Shown piece after piece: positions 1 to 7,700 of a stretch of DNA of 16,186 nt. The notes below the pieces were generated by a model, which saw only the letters and a program-made list of their open reading frames with translations, was not told the origin of the DNA and did not search any database. Numbering within the stretch: the stretch's first letter is position 1; every line of letters starts with the position of its first letter. Source of the DNA: Candidatus Peribacteraceae bacterium (GTDB lineage: Bacteria; Patescibacteriota; Gracilibacteria; Peribacterales; Peribacteraceae); contig JAGOUB010000010.1 of NCBI GenBank assembly GCA_018061525.1, positions 1 to 16,186 of the forward strand, read 5' to 3'. The position numbers were made by a program, and so were the translations under genes.

Positions 1-334
1 GGCAGAAGGCAACGAGCCGGTCGAGCTCGGTGCTCGAGAGGTGGTAGGAGGGGAGGACGAGGGCGGGCTGTCCGGTCTTGGCCAGGTGGGCGATGAGCGC
101 GTCCACGAGGCTCGGCTTCAGCAGGGGGGCGGGAACGTCGCCGACGCCGCCGCGGAGCACGCGTCCGTTGCTCTTCTGGGGCTTAGGCTCCGGCCAGGGG
201 ACGAGGCGCATGTCCACGTCCGCCGGGTAGCGCTCGGTGAACTCCATGAACAGGCTCACCTCACCGAGGGGGTAATCGCAGCCGTCACGGGCGGCGAGGG
301 TCTTGGGGTGTACGTAGCAGGTCAACAGACGCAT
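1..334 (-). CDS. Unrecognised protein, N-terminal 111 residues only (gene runs off the left edge)
   Basis: The reverse strand is open from the ATG at 334-332 to position 1 without a stop, giving 111 codons of a longer protein. It begins MRLLTCYVHPKTLAARDGCD and continues with an FMEFTERYPADVDMRLVPWPEP stretch, a basic/glycine patch (KSNGRVLRGGVGD) and an amphipathic segment ending LSSTELDRLVAFC. No signal peptide or membrane segment is visible, and I do not recognise the family. The start is supported by GAGG at 346-343, eight bases upstream, and by a promoter-like pair further upstream on the same strand. The gene is transcribed away from the large plus-strand cluster and shares its upstream region with it. 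The codon bias (C or G at third positions) matches the rest of the window. Its function cannot be judged from this fragment. Confidence 0.75.
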   Translation of the reverse strand, partial: MRLLTCYVHPKTLAARDGCDYPLGEVSLFMEFTERYPADVDMRLVPWPEPKPQKSNGRVLRGGVGDVPAPLLKPSLVDALIAHLAKTGQPALVLPSYHLSSTELDRLVAFC

Positions 335-378
335 CGGACCATCCTCACAGTTGAAAGATCGGGTTCGGGAACGCGCGT

Positions 379-406
379 AAAATATCCTCTTTTTACTGTA
401 CGTCAA
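379..406 (-). promoter_or_regulatory. Candidate sigma-70-type promoter of the leftward gene
   Basis: On the reverse strand a TTGACG -35 (406-401) is followed by a 16-bp spacer and a TATTTT -10 (384-379). Transcription would start near 372 and leave a leader of about 38 nt before the ATG at 334, including the GAGG ribosome site. This AT-rich patch stands out in an otherwise GC-rich window. It is back to back with the rightward promoter at 442-470, and the 335-512 intergenic stretch contains nothing else that I can support. Confidence 0.5.
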
Positions 407-441
407 TCCCGGGCCGGCGTAGGGTCAAGAATAGATCCTGA

Positions 442-470
442 TTGAGAAAAGAGCCGAAATTTGGTACAAT
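442..470 (+). promoter_or_regulatory. Strong candidate promoter with extended -10, driving the four-gene cluster
   Basis: TTGAGA (442-447), a 17-bp spacer and TACAAT (465-470) preceded by TG plus one base (an extended -10, TGGTACAAT). The predicted start is near 477, giving a leader of about 36 nt to the ATG at 513. The same arrangement, with extensive sequence similarity running past the transcription start, recurs at 8725-8753 before the second giant paralogue. That recurrence supports both promoters and suggests common control. Confidence 0.75.
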
Positions 471-512
471 GGATGGATTTCTCTCCTACCACCCGCCACA
501 CTTTTCTCCGCT

Positions 513-935
513 ATGCCCACCCTCCACCTTACCGCCCACGAGCGCGAACTGTTTGATGCCCTGACCCCCGCCCTCCAGGAGGGCTACGACATCGTCGAGG
601 AGACGTTGCGCTTTGAGGACACGCCCGAGCGCCAGAAGCTCCGTTTGGAGACGCTCCACCTGACGAGCCCCGCCCTCAAGGCGATGGGCGATAAGCTGAA
701 CGGCGAGCTGTCGCTCGACGAGATGGCTGCCATCTTCGAGTCGTTCAACGCCGACAAGCTGACCGACAGCGACCTAGGCCAGCTCTTCTTTGGCGTCGGA
801 CCCGGCGTGATGAGCTTCTATGTCCGCGAGTACCTCAAGGCCGTGAAGGACGATGAGGACCTCATGAACATCGTCGCCCTCACGCAGCTGCGCCACATCG
901 TCCTTGAGTCCCTCAACCAGGCTTTCGCCGACTAA
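513..935 (+). CDS. Unrecognised small acidic helical protein, 140 aa
   Basis: A complete frame from ATG 513 to TAA 933-935. The product is rich in Leu, Glu and Asp and looks all-helical, with amphipathic stretches around residues 5-35 (HERELFDALTPALQEGYDIV) and 45-90. A short glycine-containing turn (FFGVGPGVMSFYVREYL, about residues 91-107) precedes a final amphipathic helix. There is no signal peptide, membrane segment or cysteine, so it should be a soluble cytoplasmic protein. It is the first gene after the promoter at 442-470 and lies 22 nt before the next gene, so it probably heads the operon. Its leader is C/T-rich with no Shine-Dalgarno motif. I recognise no family. An adaptor or chaperone-like partner for the large proteins downstream is conceivable, but only its position suggests it. 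Confidence 0.85.
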   Translation: MPTLHLTAHERELFDALTPALQEGYDIVEETLRFEDTPERQKLRLETLHLTSPALKAMGDKLNGELSLDEMAAIFESFNADKLTDSDLGQLFFGVGPGVMSFYVREYLKAVKDDEDLMNIVALTQLRHIVLESLNQAFAD

Positions 936-957
936 TCCCGCCTTCCCCACTCCTCCC

Positions 958-1533
958 ATGCCCGCCACTTCCGGATCCAACCTCGAGACCCCGATCTCCC
1001 TCAACCGCGTGCAGTCCATGCTCGGCGTGGAAGGCGCCGGCGAGGATGTGCGCGCCCGCCTGATGCAGCGCATCGACTCCGTCCTCCAGCGCGATGAGCT
1101 GCTGACAGGTCTGGCCCGCGACAACAACCTGAACGTGGATTCGCTCCGCTCCCAGCTGGGCGAGACGCGCCGCACGCTGCAGGCCGCGACCACGTCCTCC
1201 GAGCAGATGGCCCGCCCCGAAGCCAAGACCTGGCTCGGCCGTCTCGGCAGCGGACTCAAGTCCACGGGTAGCTTCCTCTGGCGCAACAAGTGGTGGATCC
1301 TCGCTGCCGGCGTGGCCGCCTACCTGGGCTACGGCTACTACCAGCACTACCTGAACGGCGTCGCCCACCAGGGCGCGACCGTGGCCCCTGTGGCCGAGCT
1401 CTCCACCGCCGCCGTGCGCGAGGGCCTCATCGGTCCCGTGGCCCCTGTGGCCCCCACCGTCGGTGCCGCTGCCACTCCCGACCTGATCGGCGGAGGCGGG
1501 ACCTACATCCCGAGCATCCCCGGCATCCGTTAA
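958..1533 (+). CDS. Unrecognised single-pass membrane protein, 191 aa
   Basis: ATG 958 is the first ATG after the preceding gene's stop. A TTG at 904 would extend the frame into that gene and is not preferred. Residues 1-105 are soluble and helical, with a charged middle (EDVRARLMQRIDSVLQRDELL). Residues 112-132 form one strong membrane segment starting with two tryptophans (WWILAAGVAAYLGYGYYQHYL) and preceded by basic residues (WRNK), which predicts a cytoplasmic N-terminus. The last 59 residues form a low-complexity Ala/Pro/Val/Gly tail ending in GGGG and IPSIPGIR, predicted outside the membrane. A 17-nt direct repeat lies within the tail. Gaps are 22 nt upstream and 45 nt downstream, consistent with an operon. 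No Shine-Dalgarno motif is visible: the upstream gap is almost all C and T. The family is not recognised. Confidence 0.85.
   Translation: MPATSGSNLETPISLNRVQSMLGVEGAGEDVRARLMQRIDSVLQRDELLTGLARDNNLNVDSLRSQLGETRRTLQAATTSSEQMARPEAKTWLGRLGSGLKSTGSFLWRNKWWILAAGVAAYLGYGYYQHYLNGVAHQGATVAPVAELSTAAVREGLIGPVAPVAPTVGAAATPDLIGGGGTYIPSIPGIR
1379..1452 (+). repeat. In-frame 17-nt direct repeat in the tail of the 191-aa membrane protein
   Basis: CCGTGGCCCCTGTGGCC occurs at 1379-1395 and again at 1436-1452, 57 nt (19 codons) apart and in the same frame. Both copies encode Val-Ala-Pro-Val-Ala. It looks like local slippage or duplication in a low-complexity Ala/Pro/Val tail, not a mobile element. Confidence 0.8.
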
Positions 1534-1578
1534 GAGCGGATCGCCCTCCTCACCCCGTCCCTCACACCCACACACACC

Positions 1579-4500
1579 ATGGTCAACGAACTCCCGATTC
1601 CCGACGCGCCCCAGCCGAACCCCGAAGGGGAGCGGCCGGCTGCGCGTTCTGGTTTCGTTCGCAACCTCCTGAGTCGCTCTGCGCTTGCGCTCTCGACGGT
1701 CATGCTCATGCCGGGCGGCGCCCCCGCAGCCCAGCCTGCGCCGATCAAGGAGGTGCGAGATATCTCTGGTGAGACCGATCCCAAGCAGCGCCTCATCGTC
1801 GAGGACTGGGAGGACCTCGCCCGCCAGCGCGGCAAGCTCTCGGCCGAGACGATCGAGGGCCTCATCAACGAGCTCGACGCCCGCCGCGCCCATGCCCCCC
1901 GTGACATCGACTTCCGCAAGGATGGCGAGCGCATCGGCATGATCGTCACCCGCGCCCAGGACGCCCGCCGCGTTCTGCTGCGCCGCGCCGAGGAGCGCTT
2001 GGCGCTGCTCAACCAGGGCCGCGACGCCGACCCCAAGACCAAGGAGAAGATCGCCGCCATTGTCCGCGACATGGCCGAGCGCAACTCGTTCGACGCCTAC
2101 ATGGAGCTTAAGCTCGTCGACTACCTGGACACCGCTCAGGCCAACAAGGACTTCCGCACCAAGCACGGCCTCACAACGGCCCAGCCGCTGCAGGCCCAGC
2201 TCGATACCGATCTCGGCGAGCTGAAGACGCTCATGGAGGGCCGCCTGCACTACTCGCAGCTCGCCTTCTCGGCCGCCAAGGACGCCGACCCGAAGGTTCT
2301 TACCGAGCGCCTGACGAGCTTGGAGAAGCTCTCGGCCGCCAGTGCCAAGTTCGGCAAGCCGCAGCCCGCCAACCCCGACGTGAACGAGCGCCTGGCCAAG
2401 CAGCTCAACGCTTTCCTGGCCGTGGCCAAGCCGGCCGTGGCCGAGATGGCCAAGCTGAATCCTGTCAAAGTGCGCACGGGCGGGACGCCCGAGAACGCGG
2501 AGTACGTCCGCCTCTACCGCCAGCTGTTCGGCAAAGAGTCGACAGCGTTCCAGCAGGTGCTCGATGAAAAGACGCGCGAGATCTTCACGCGCACCACCAA
2601 GGTCGCCCGTCCCAAGCGCGCGCTCGGCAACCCGCTGCCGTTTGGCAACGACGACTTTGAGGCCTCGCTGCCGGTGGCCCTGCTCATCGATTCGCAGGGT
2701 GAACTCATCAAGACCACCCAGGCCGAGGAGCGCCGCTTGCAGGACGCCCAGAAGGGCCTCGGCGGCAAAGAGCAACTGATGGACCAGCTCGGCGTCCAAG
2801 AGAAGAAGCGCGCCGCCGGCGTCGATGACTTCATGCGCATCACCGATCGCCGCCGCCAGCTGAGCGACATGGCCTACGCCTCGCTCGTCCGCAGCGGCCA
2901 CATCGGTTTCCAGCTGACCGGCCAGCCCAAGATCGGCGACCAGCCGCTGCGCTGGGGAGGCGCCCAGATTGACCAGTACGAGCGCTCCGACGACAAGTTC
3001 CGCGCCACGCTCGTCACCGCCCGCCGCGCCGAGGTGGAGTCGCTCCGCAAGTACTTCAAGGATTGGAAGGACAGCGTGGGTAAGGCCCGTATCCTCGATC
3101 CTGCCGTGTTGCACAATCACGTGACGGGCGTGTCGCTGCTTGGCAGCAACCTGAACCAGCGCATGGTCGCCGAGTACCAGGCCGCGCTCGACATGACGAG
3201 CCAGTCGGCCTTCTTCGGCTTCAACTTCGGCAGCTGGGAGTGGATGGACAAGAATACGCTCAGCGGCCAGATCGGCCGCCTCTTCGGTGGCATCGACAAG
3301 AACGGCGACGGCCCCATCCGCCGCGCCGCCATGCAGCGCGTGATGAGCGACGTCTACCCGGGCATGAAGATCATGTTTGAGAAGCAGGGCGGACTGCCCG
3401 CCGGCTTCGAGGACAAGACGGGAGACGAGCAGGTTGAGATCCTCAAGGAGAAGATCGGCCTGCACCTGCACGAGACCGTGAAGCAGCTCATGGACAAGTG
3501 GGCGCCCGAGTTCGAGGCCGCCTTCGCCGACCAGGACAAGGATTGGCAGGTGCTCGAGACGATCCTGAAGGGCAACGAGCTGCCGGCTGAGAAGCGCGAG
3601 ATCAAGACGCCCGAGCAGCTGGCCGAGGCTATTTCCTCCCGTCCCGCCTGGTGGCCAGAGCAGCAGGAGAACGATGTCCTCCTCTACCTCTCGCTCTCCA
3701 GCGCCGGCGACATCCTGCGTCCGGCCGACCTGGCCGGCGTGGCGGCCAAGCGCCCGGCCTGGTGGCCCGAGGGCGGTGCCCGTCCCGCTGACGACAAGAT
3801 TCGCACCGAGCTCAAGGCTGCTTCCAAGGACAAGGCCCGCCACGGTGAGATCATCTTCGCTTACACGGCACTGCGTGATTCTGTCCGCAGCCAGCGCCCG
3901 GCCAACGAGCTCATCCTCAAGAACCTCAAGACCTCCTCCGCCGCCAACACGCCCGAGGGCGACGGCGAGGTGCGCTGGGTCCAAGAGCACCTGCTCCTTG
4001 AACCCGTGGTCTACGACACACAGTTCGGCTACGCCCGCGGCTCGTACGTGCAGGGCCTCGGCGAGAACTTGAAGGTGCACAACGTGATGGCGCTCGTGGA
4101 GTTCGGCAAGGCCAAGGACAGCATCTGGGAGCGTCTTGTCCCGCTGGCCCTGACGGTCGGCGAGTACAACCTCTACTGGCTGCTGCCGTACCTCGTGTAC
4201 CGCAAATTCCTCAGCAAGACCGCCCGCCAGCGCCGCGAGATCGCCAAGCTTAAGAAGCAGGCCGCCTCCCGTGACCTGGAGATCGCCAAGCTGAAGAAGC
4301 AGGTGACGGAGGTGGGCGATGCCGACGGCCAGAAGGCTAAGCGCATCGGCGAGCTGGAGACCGAGATGGGCGACCTGAAGGCTCAGCAGCTCAAGCTTGA
4401 GACCGAGCTGAAGGCTGTTGTCGAGAAGCTCAAGGCCGATGCTGATGCCGGCGTCGTCGATCTGAAGGCCGCTTCCACCGACGTGGTGATCGACGAGGGC

Positions 4501-4707
4501 CGCGTTGAGGAAGACACCCGCGGCCGCACGGCCGAGACCGAGATCGACCCCGCTCGCATCGACCTAGGCAAGATGGATGCCCGCGCCATCGCCGACCTGG
4601 CGGTGAAGCTCGATATCAAGGTTGATGGCCGCAGCGAGACCGACGTGAAGGCCGATGTGGACGCCGCCCTCAAGGCCGGCACCCACCCCAAGATCAAGCG
4701 CAAGTGA
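1579..4707 (+). CDS. Unrecognised large exported, membrane-anchored coiled-coil protein, 1042 aa
   Basis: Domains in order: a Pro/Glu-rich N-terminal extension (1-24); a signal-like segment (about 25-52, RNLLSRSALALSTVMLMP then GGAPAAQ) with a plausible signal peptidase I site after Ala-Ala; and a very long, mostly helical charged region (about 55-850). Inside that region are an EF-hand-like DKNGDG loop (573-578, with Ala at the usual acidic position 12) and two copies of RPAWWPE (688-694 and 725-731). A membrane segment follows at about 853-874 (PLALTVGEYNLYWLLPYLVY), then a basic, heptad-rich coiled coil (about 880-955, with EIAKLKKQ twice) and a short Asp/Lys-rich C-terminal domain ending in KIKRK. 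If the signal is cleaved, the large middle region would lie outside the membrane and the coiled coil inside. The spacing (45 nt before, 23 nt after) places it in the operon. Its leader is C/A-rich and lacks a Shine-Dalgarno sequence. No family is recognised. Confidence 0.88.
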   Translation: MVNELPIPDAPQPNPEGERPAARSGFVRNLLSRSALALSTVMLMPGGAPAAQPAPIKEVRDISGETDPKQRLIVEDWEDLARQRGKLSAETIEGLINELDARRAHAPRDIDFRKDGERIGMIVTRAQDARRVLLRRAEERLALLNQGRDADPKTKEKIAAIVRDMAERNSFDAYMELKLVDYLDTAQANKDFRTKHGLTTAQPLQAQLDTDLGELKTLMEGRLHYSQLAFSAAKDADPKVLTERLTSLEKLSAASAKFGKPQPANPDVNERLAKQLNAFLAVAKPAVAEMAKLNPVKVRTGGTPENAEYVRLYRQLFGKESTAFQQVLDEKTREIFTRTTKVARPKRALGNPLPFGNDDFEASLPVALLIDSQGELIKTTQAEERRLQDAQKGLGGKEQLMDQLGVQEKKRAAGVDDFMRITDRRRQLSDMAYASLVRSGHIGFQLTGQPKIGDQPLRWGGAQIDQYERSDDKFRATLVTARRAEVESLRKYFKDWKDSVGKARILDPAVLHNHVTGVSLLGSNLNQRMVAEYQAALDMTSQSAFFGFNFGSWEWMDKNTLSGQIGRLFGGIDKNGDGPIRRAAMQRVMSDVYPGMKIMFEKQGGLPAGFEDKTGDEQVEILKEKIGLHLHETVKQLMDKWAPEFEAAFADQDKDWQVLETILKGNELPAEKREIKTPEQLAEAISSRPAWWPEQQENDVLLYLSLSSAGDILRPADLAGVAAKRPAWWPEGGARPADDKIRTELKAASKDKARHGEIIFAYTALRDSVRSQRPANELILKNLKTSSAANTPEGDGEVRWVQEHLLLEPVVYDTQFGYARGSYVQGLGENLKVHNVMALVEFGKAKDSIWERLVPLALTVGEYNLYWLLPYLVYRKFLSKTARQRREIAKLKKQAASRDLEIAKLKKQVTEVGDADGQKAKRIGELETEMGDLKAQQLKLETELKAVVEKLKADADAGVVDLKAASTDVVIDEGRVEEDTRGRTAETEIDPARIDLGKMDARAIADLAVKLDIKVDGRSETDVKADVDAALKAGTHPKIKRK

Positions 4708-4715
4708 GCGCGCTT

Positions 4716-4721
4716 GGAGGT
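4716..4721 (+). promoter_or_regulatory. Shine-Dalgarno site (GGAGGT) of the 1289-aa gene
   Basis: GGAGGT ends nine bases before ATG 4731 and fixes that start. It is the only canonical site, correctly spaced from a start, that I see before a plus-strand gene in this window. A related GGGGAGTGA sequence occurs upstream of the second paralogue at 8810-8818, where the ATG that should follow is missing. Confidence 0.7.
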
Positions 4722-4730
4722 GGGGAGTGA

Positions 4731-7700
4731 ATGCGACCGACACACAAAAACTCGCCCGTGGAGACACCCAAAGCCGCACCGGCCGCCGCGCCCGACTCGT
4801 TCGTGGCCCAGCGCCTGCGCCTGCAGGAGAAACTCTCCAAGCAGCCCGAAGTGCTGACAGGAGAGCTGAAAGTCTTCCACGACTTCCTCTCGCGCGGCCG
4901 CACGCAGTCGGCGCCCTACGTGGCCACGCGCGGCCAGCTCGACGATCTCAAGACGACATGGGACGCGTTGCAGGCTGCCGGCCACATGGACGGCGACAAA
5001 TTGCAGGAGATGTTCGGCCAGATTGAACAGCTGCTCGCCTCGCTCGAGCAAAAGGACGGCGAGGGCGCCAAGAAGAAGATCGAGCTGCTCCTCGCACTGC
5101 CCATCGTGAAGGCCGCCATCGCCCACGAGACGGCCTACGCCAAGGTGATGGCCGACAACGTCGCCAGCGTCTCGGCCTACTCCGGCGCCAAGGGTCCCGA
5201 GGCCGAGGAGGCGATCCGCTTCCTATTCGCCGAGGGCAAGCCGCTGCCGCCGCCCGCCGGCGCCAAACCCGAACTCACCAAGGAATTCGAAGGTCTCACC
5301 GACGAGGCTAAGGCCATGCGCGCGGCGCTCGCCCCGGCGCTCCGCCAGCCCGCGCCCGAACCGGTGGCGACGGCCGGCGAGGCGTTGCTCGCCTTCGCCA
5401 AGCGCCGCCAGAAATACGAGGTCGATTGCCGCGCAGCTGGCCGCGAGATTTTCTTGAAGGAGATGGGTTTCCCCGCCGACTGCACCGAGGAGGAGCTCAA
5501 TCAATTCATCGTCTCACTGGCTCGCCCGGTGCTGCCGCCCGCGCAGGCGCGCGATCCCAAGGTCCGCACCAAGCCGGCGGTGCTGGCCCAGTACGCCAAG
5601 CTCAACGAAGAGCGCGTCACGGTCTCCAACCGCGTGGCTCTGGCCATGCGTCGCAACCTCGGCGGCGAAGTGGGCAAGAACCAGGTGGAGGGCGTCGTCA
5701 CCTACTTGGTGAACCGCGACATCTACGAGCGCAAAGTCATCCAGCAGCCTCAGGCGGATAACGATCAGTGGCTTCTCTACATGGGTGTGATCGTGAATGA
5801 GGCGGCCGAGGAGGTGCTTGAGGAGTGGCTCAGCTGGGAGGCGGTCAACAAGCGCACGCTCCAGAAGATCCCGATCCTGCGCGATCTGGCTCCGGCCGCC
5901 CGCGTCGGCCTCATCAAAGGCTGGGAGCAGGTCTGCGCCCAGATGGGCAAGGTCGGTGTGCCGGTCGAGACGCTCGGCAAGCTGCTTGGGTTCATGAACA
6001 AGATGCCGCTCGGCGGCAAGTTCTGGGCTGAGCTTCTCGCCATCGAGAGTCCGGTGACGGTGCTGCTCTGGGGCATGTACATGCATGAGTCGCCTAACAA
6101 GGTGAAGGCCACGATGCAGTTCGCGTCCTTCATCATGGTGGGCAAGGCTACCTCCAAGGCTGCCGTGGCCGCAGGTAACGCGTTGCGCGCTATGGGCATC
6201 TTGAAGGCCGCACCCAAGAATCCTTGGGTCCTCTTTGCCATCGGCATGACGGTGGCCTTCGCCTCGCAGGACACCATCGAGAAGCTCTGCACCTGGGCCG
6301 ACAAGAACATCCCCGAATCGGCCACCAAAGACGTGGTGGGCAACATCCTCGCCACCGTCTCCGGCGACTTCGCCATCGGCGGCATCGAGGAGCTGGCCGA
6401 GATCAGCGGCGTCTCCACCGTCGATCCCGACCGCGACTTCCGCAACTACATGACTCGCCCGGCCAACCTGGCCTCGCCCTCGGGCATGCTCACGGGCGAC
6501 TACTACCACACCGTCGACGATTGGAATAAGCGCGTCGACCAGGCCGTGGCCAAGGGTGGCAGCGAGAGCCCGATCGCGCTCAAGCTCTGGGAGCTGCGCA
6601 AGATCGGCGACGTGAAGGAGTGGGCCAAGGCGCAGTCCGTCACGCTGCACATCCACGTCACCTCGCTGGCCGGCCAGGAGCGCGAGCTCGAGGCTGGGCT
6701 CAAGGCGGCTGGCGCCTTCGCCGATGGCGATACGCTCGGCGGCCTGGAGCTGGCCACGCGCGACGGCGGCAAGGCTGTCCGCAACGACAACCTGGTGCGC
6801 TACGCCCTGGCCGGTACCGGCAGTGAAGCTCCCGGTCTGAAGAAAGCGCGCGAGTACTTCGACGGTCTCGCGGCCAAGGCCGGCGGCGCTGCCAAAGTGA
6901 ACGATCCGCTCTTCACGGCCTACCAGGGCTACCGCGAGTTGCTCACCGAGACGGCCAAGGATGTGAGCCTGGCCAATTACCTCGGCGTCTACGACCGCAA
7001 GACGTGGCTCGGCGACCTGGCCAACTACAACGGCGACCACGCCGCGCCCACCGACTTCGTGCGCTCGGGCCTGGTGCAGAGCATCGCCGACGCCATGCGC
7101 CGCAACCGCGCCGTCTCGCGTTCGTCGTACCCGGACATGAAGCCCGAGCAGTACGGCGCCGAGCTGGCCAAAGCCCTCAAGACCGAACAGAAGCTGAGCA
7201 TCGTCGACTCGCTCGGCCAGGACTTCGAGGCGCTCTACAAGGAGTACAAGGGCCCGGGCATCAACATCTTCCAGGGTGCGCAATCGTTGAACGTGCCGAA
7301 CATCACCATCCGCGACGAGCTCTTCCAGCTGATGGCGCAGGTTAACGCTGCCACTAAGGACCTGCAGACGTCGCTCACCAAGGACGTGGCCGACGCGCTC
7401 CTGGCCGACACTTACTCCGCCCTGCAGCAGCTGGCCTCTTCGCGCGAGATCGTCACGAGCGAGCAGATCCGCGCCATTCGCACCAAGCTCACCGAGGCCG
7501 TACTCAAGGCCAAGGTAGGCACGCAGAAGCTCTGGAAGGCTGCCACCGCCGACCGATTCGAGAAACTCAAGGCGCCCCTGCTCATCCAGGGCGACTTGCC
7601 CGGTGAGGCAACCGTGGACGGCCGCCCCGTCGATTGGGTGCGCTCGTTCCTCCACCAAGAGGCGAGCTACAGCGCCAACTTCCACGTCCTGCAGAGCCAG

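Noticed and set aside
41..445. A plus-strand 134-codon frame in the left part
   Set aside because: It overlaps the minus-strand gene, which has a ribosome site, a promoter and normal-looking protein composition. It also runs through both promoters in the intergenic region.
904..957. A TTG start at 904 for the 191-aa membrane protein, overlapping the preceding gene
   Set aside because: ATG 958 lies just after the preceding stop and gives a cleaner operon arrangement. The extra 18 residues come from sequence already coding for the upstream protein.
913..4080. A 1055-codon minus-strand open frame, with further long minus-strand frames at 5514-7910, 8943-10286 and 14079-15290
   Set aside because: These lie opposite clearly coding plus-strand genes, including gyrA itself. 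The plus-strand genes rarely use TTA, CTA or TCA codons, so the reverse strand seldom shows stops. The translations are low-complexity Leu/Ala/Val/Gly/Arg, without promoters or ribosome sites.
5641..7110. AMRRN occurring twice in the giant protein (ALAMRRNLGG and ADAMRRNRAV) as an internal domain repeat
   Set aside because: The similarity stops after these five residues, so it is probably coincidence.
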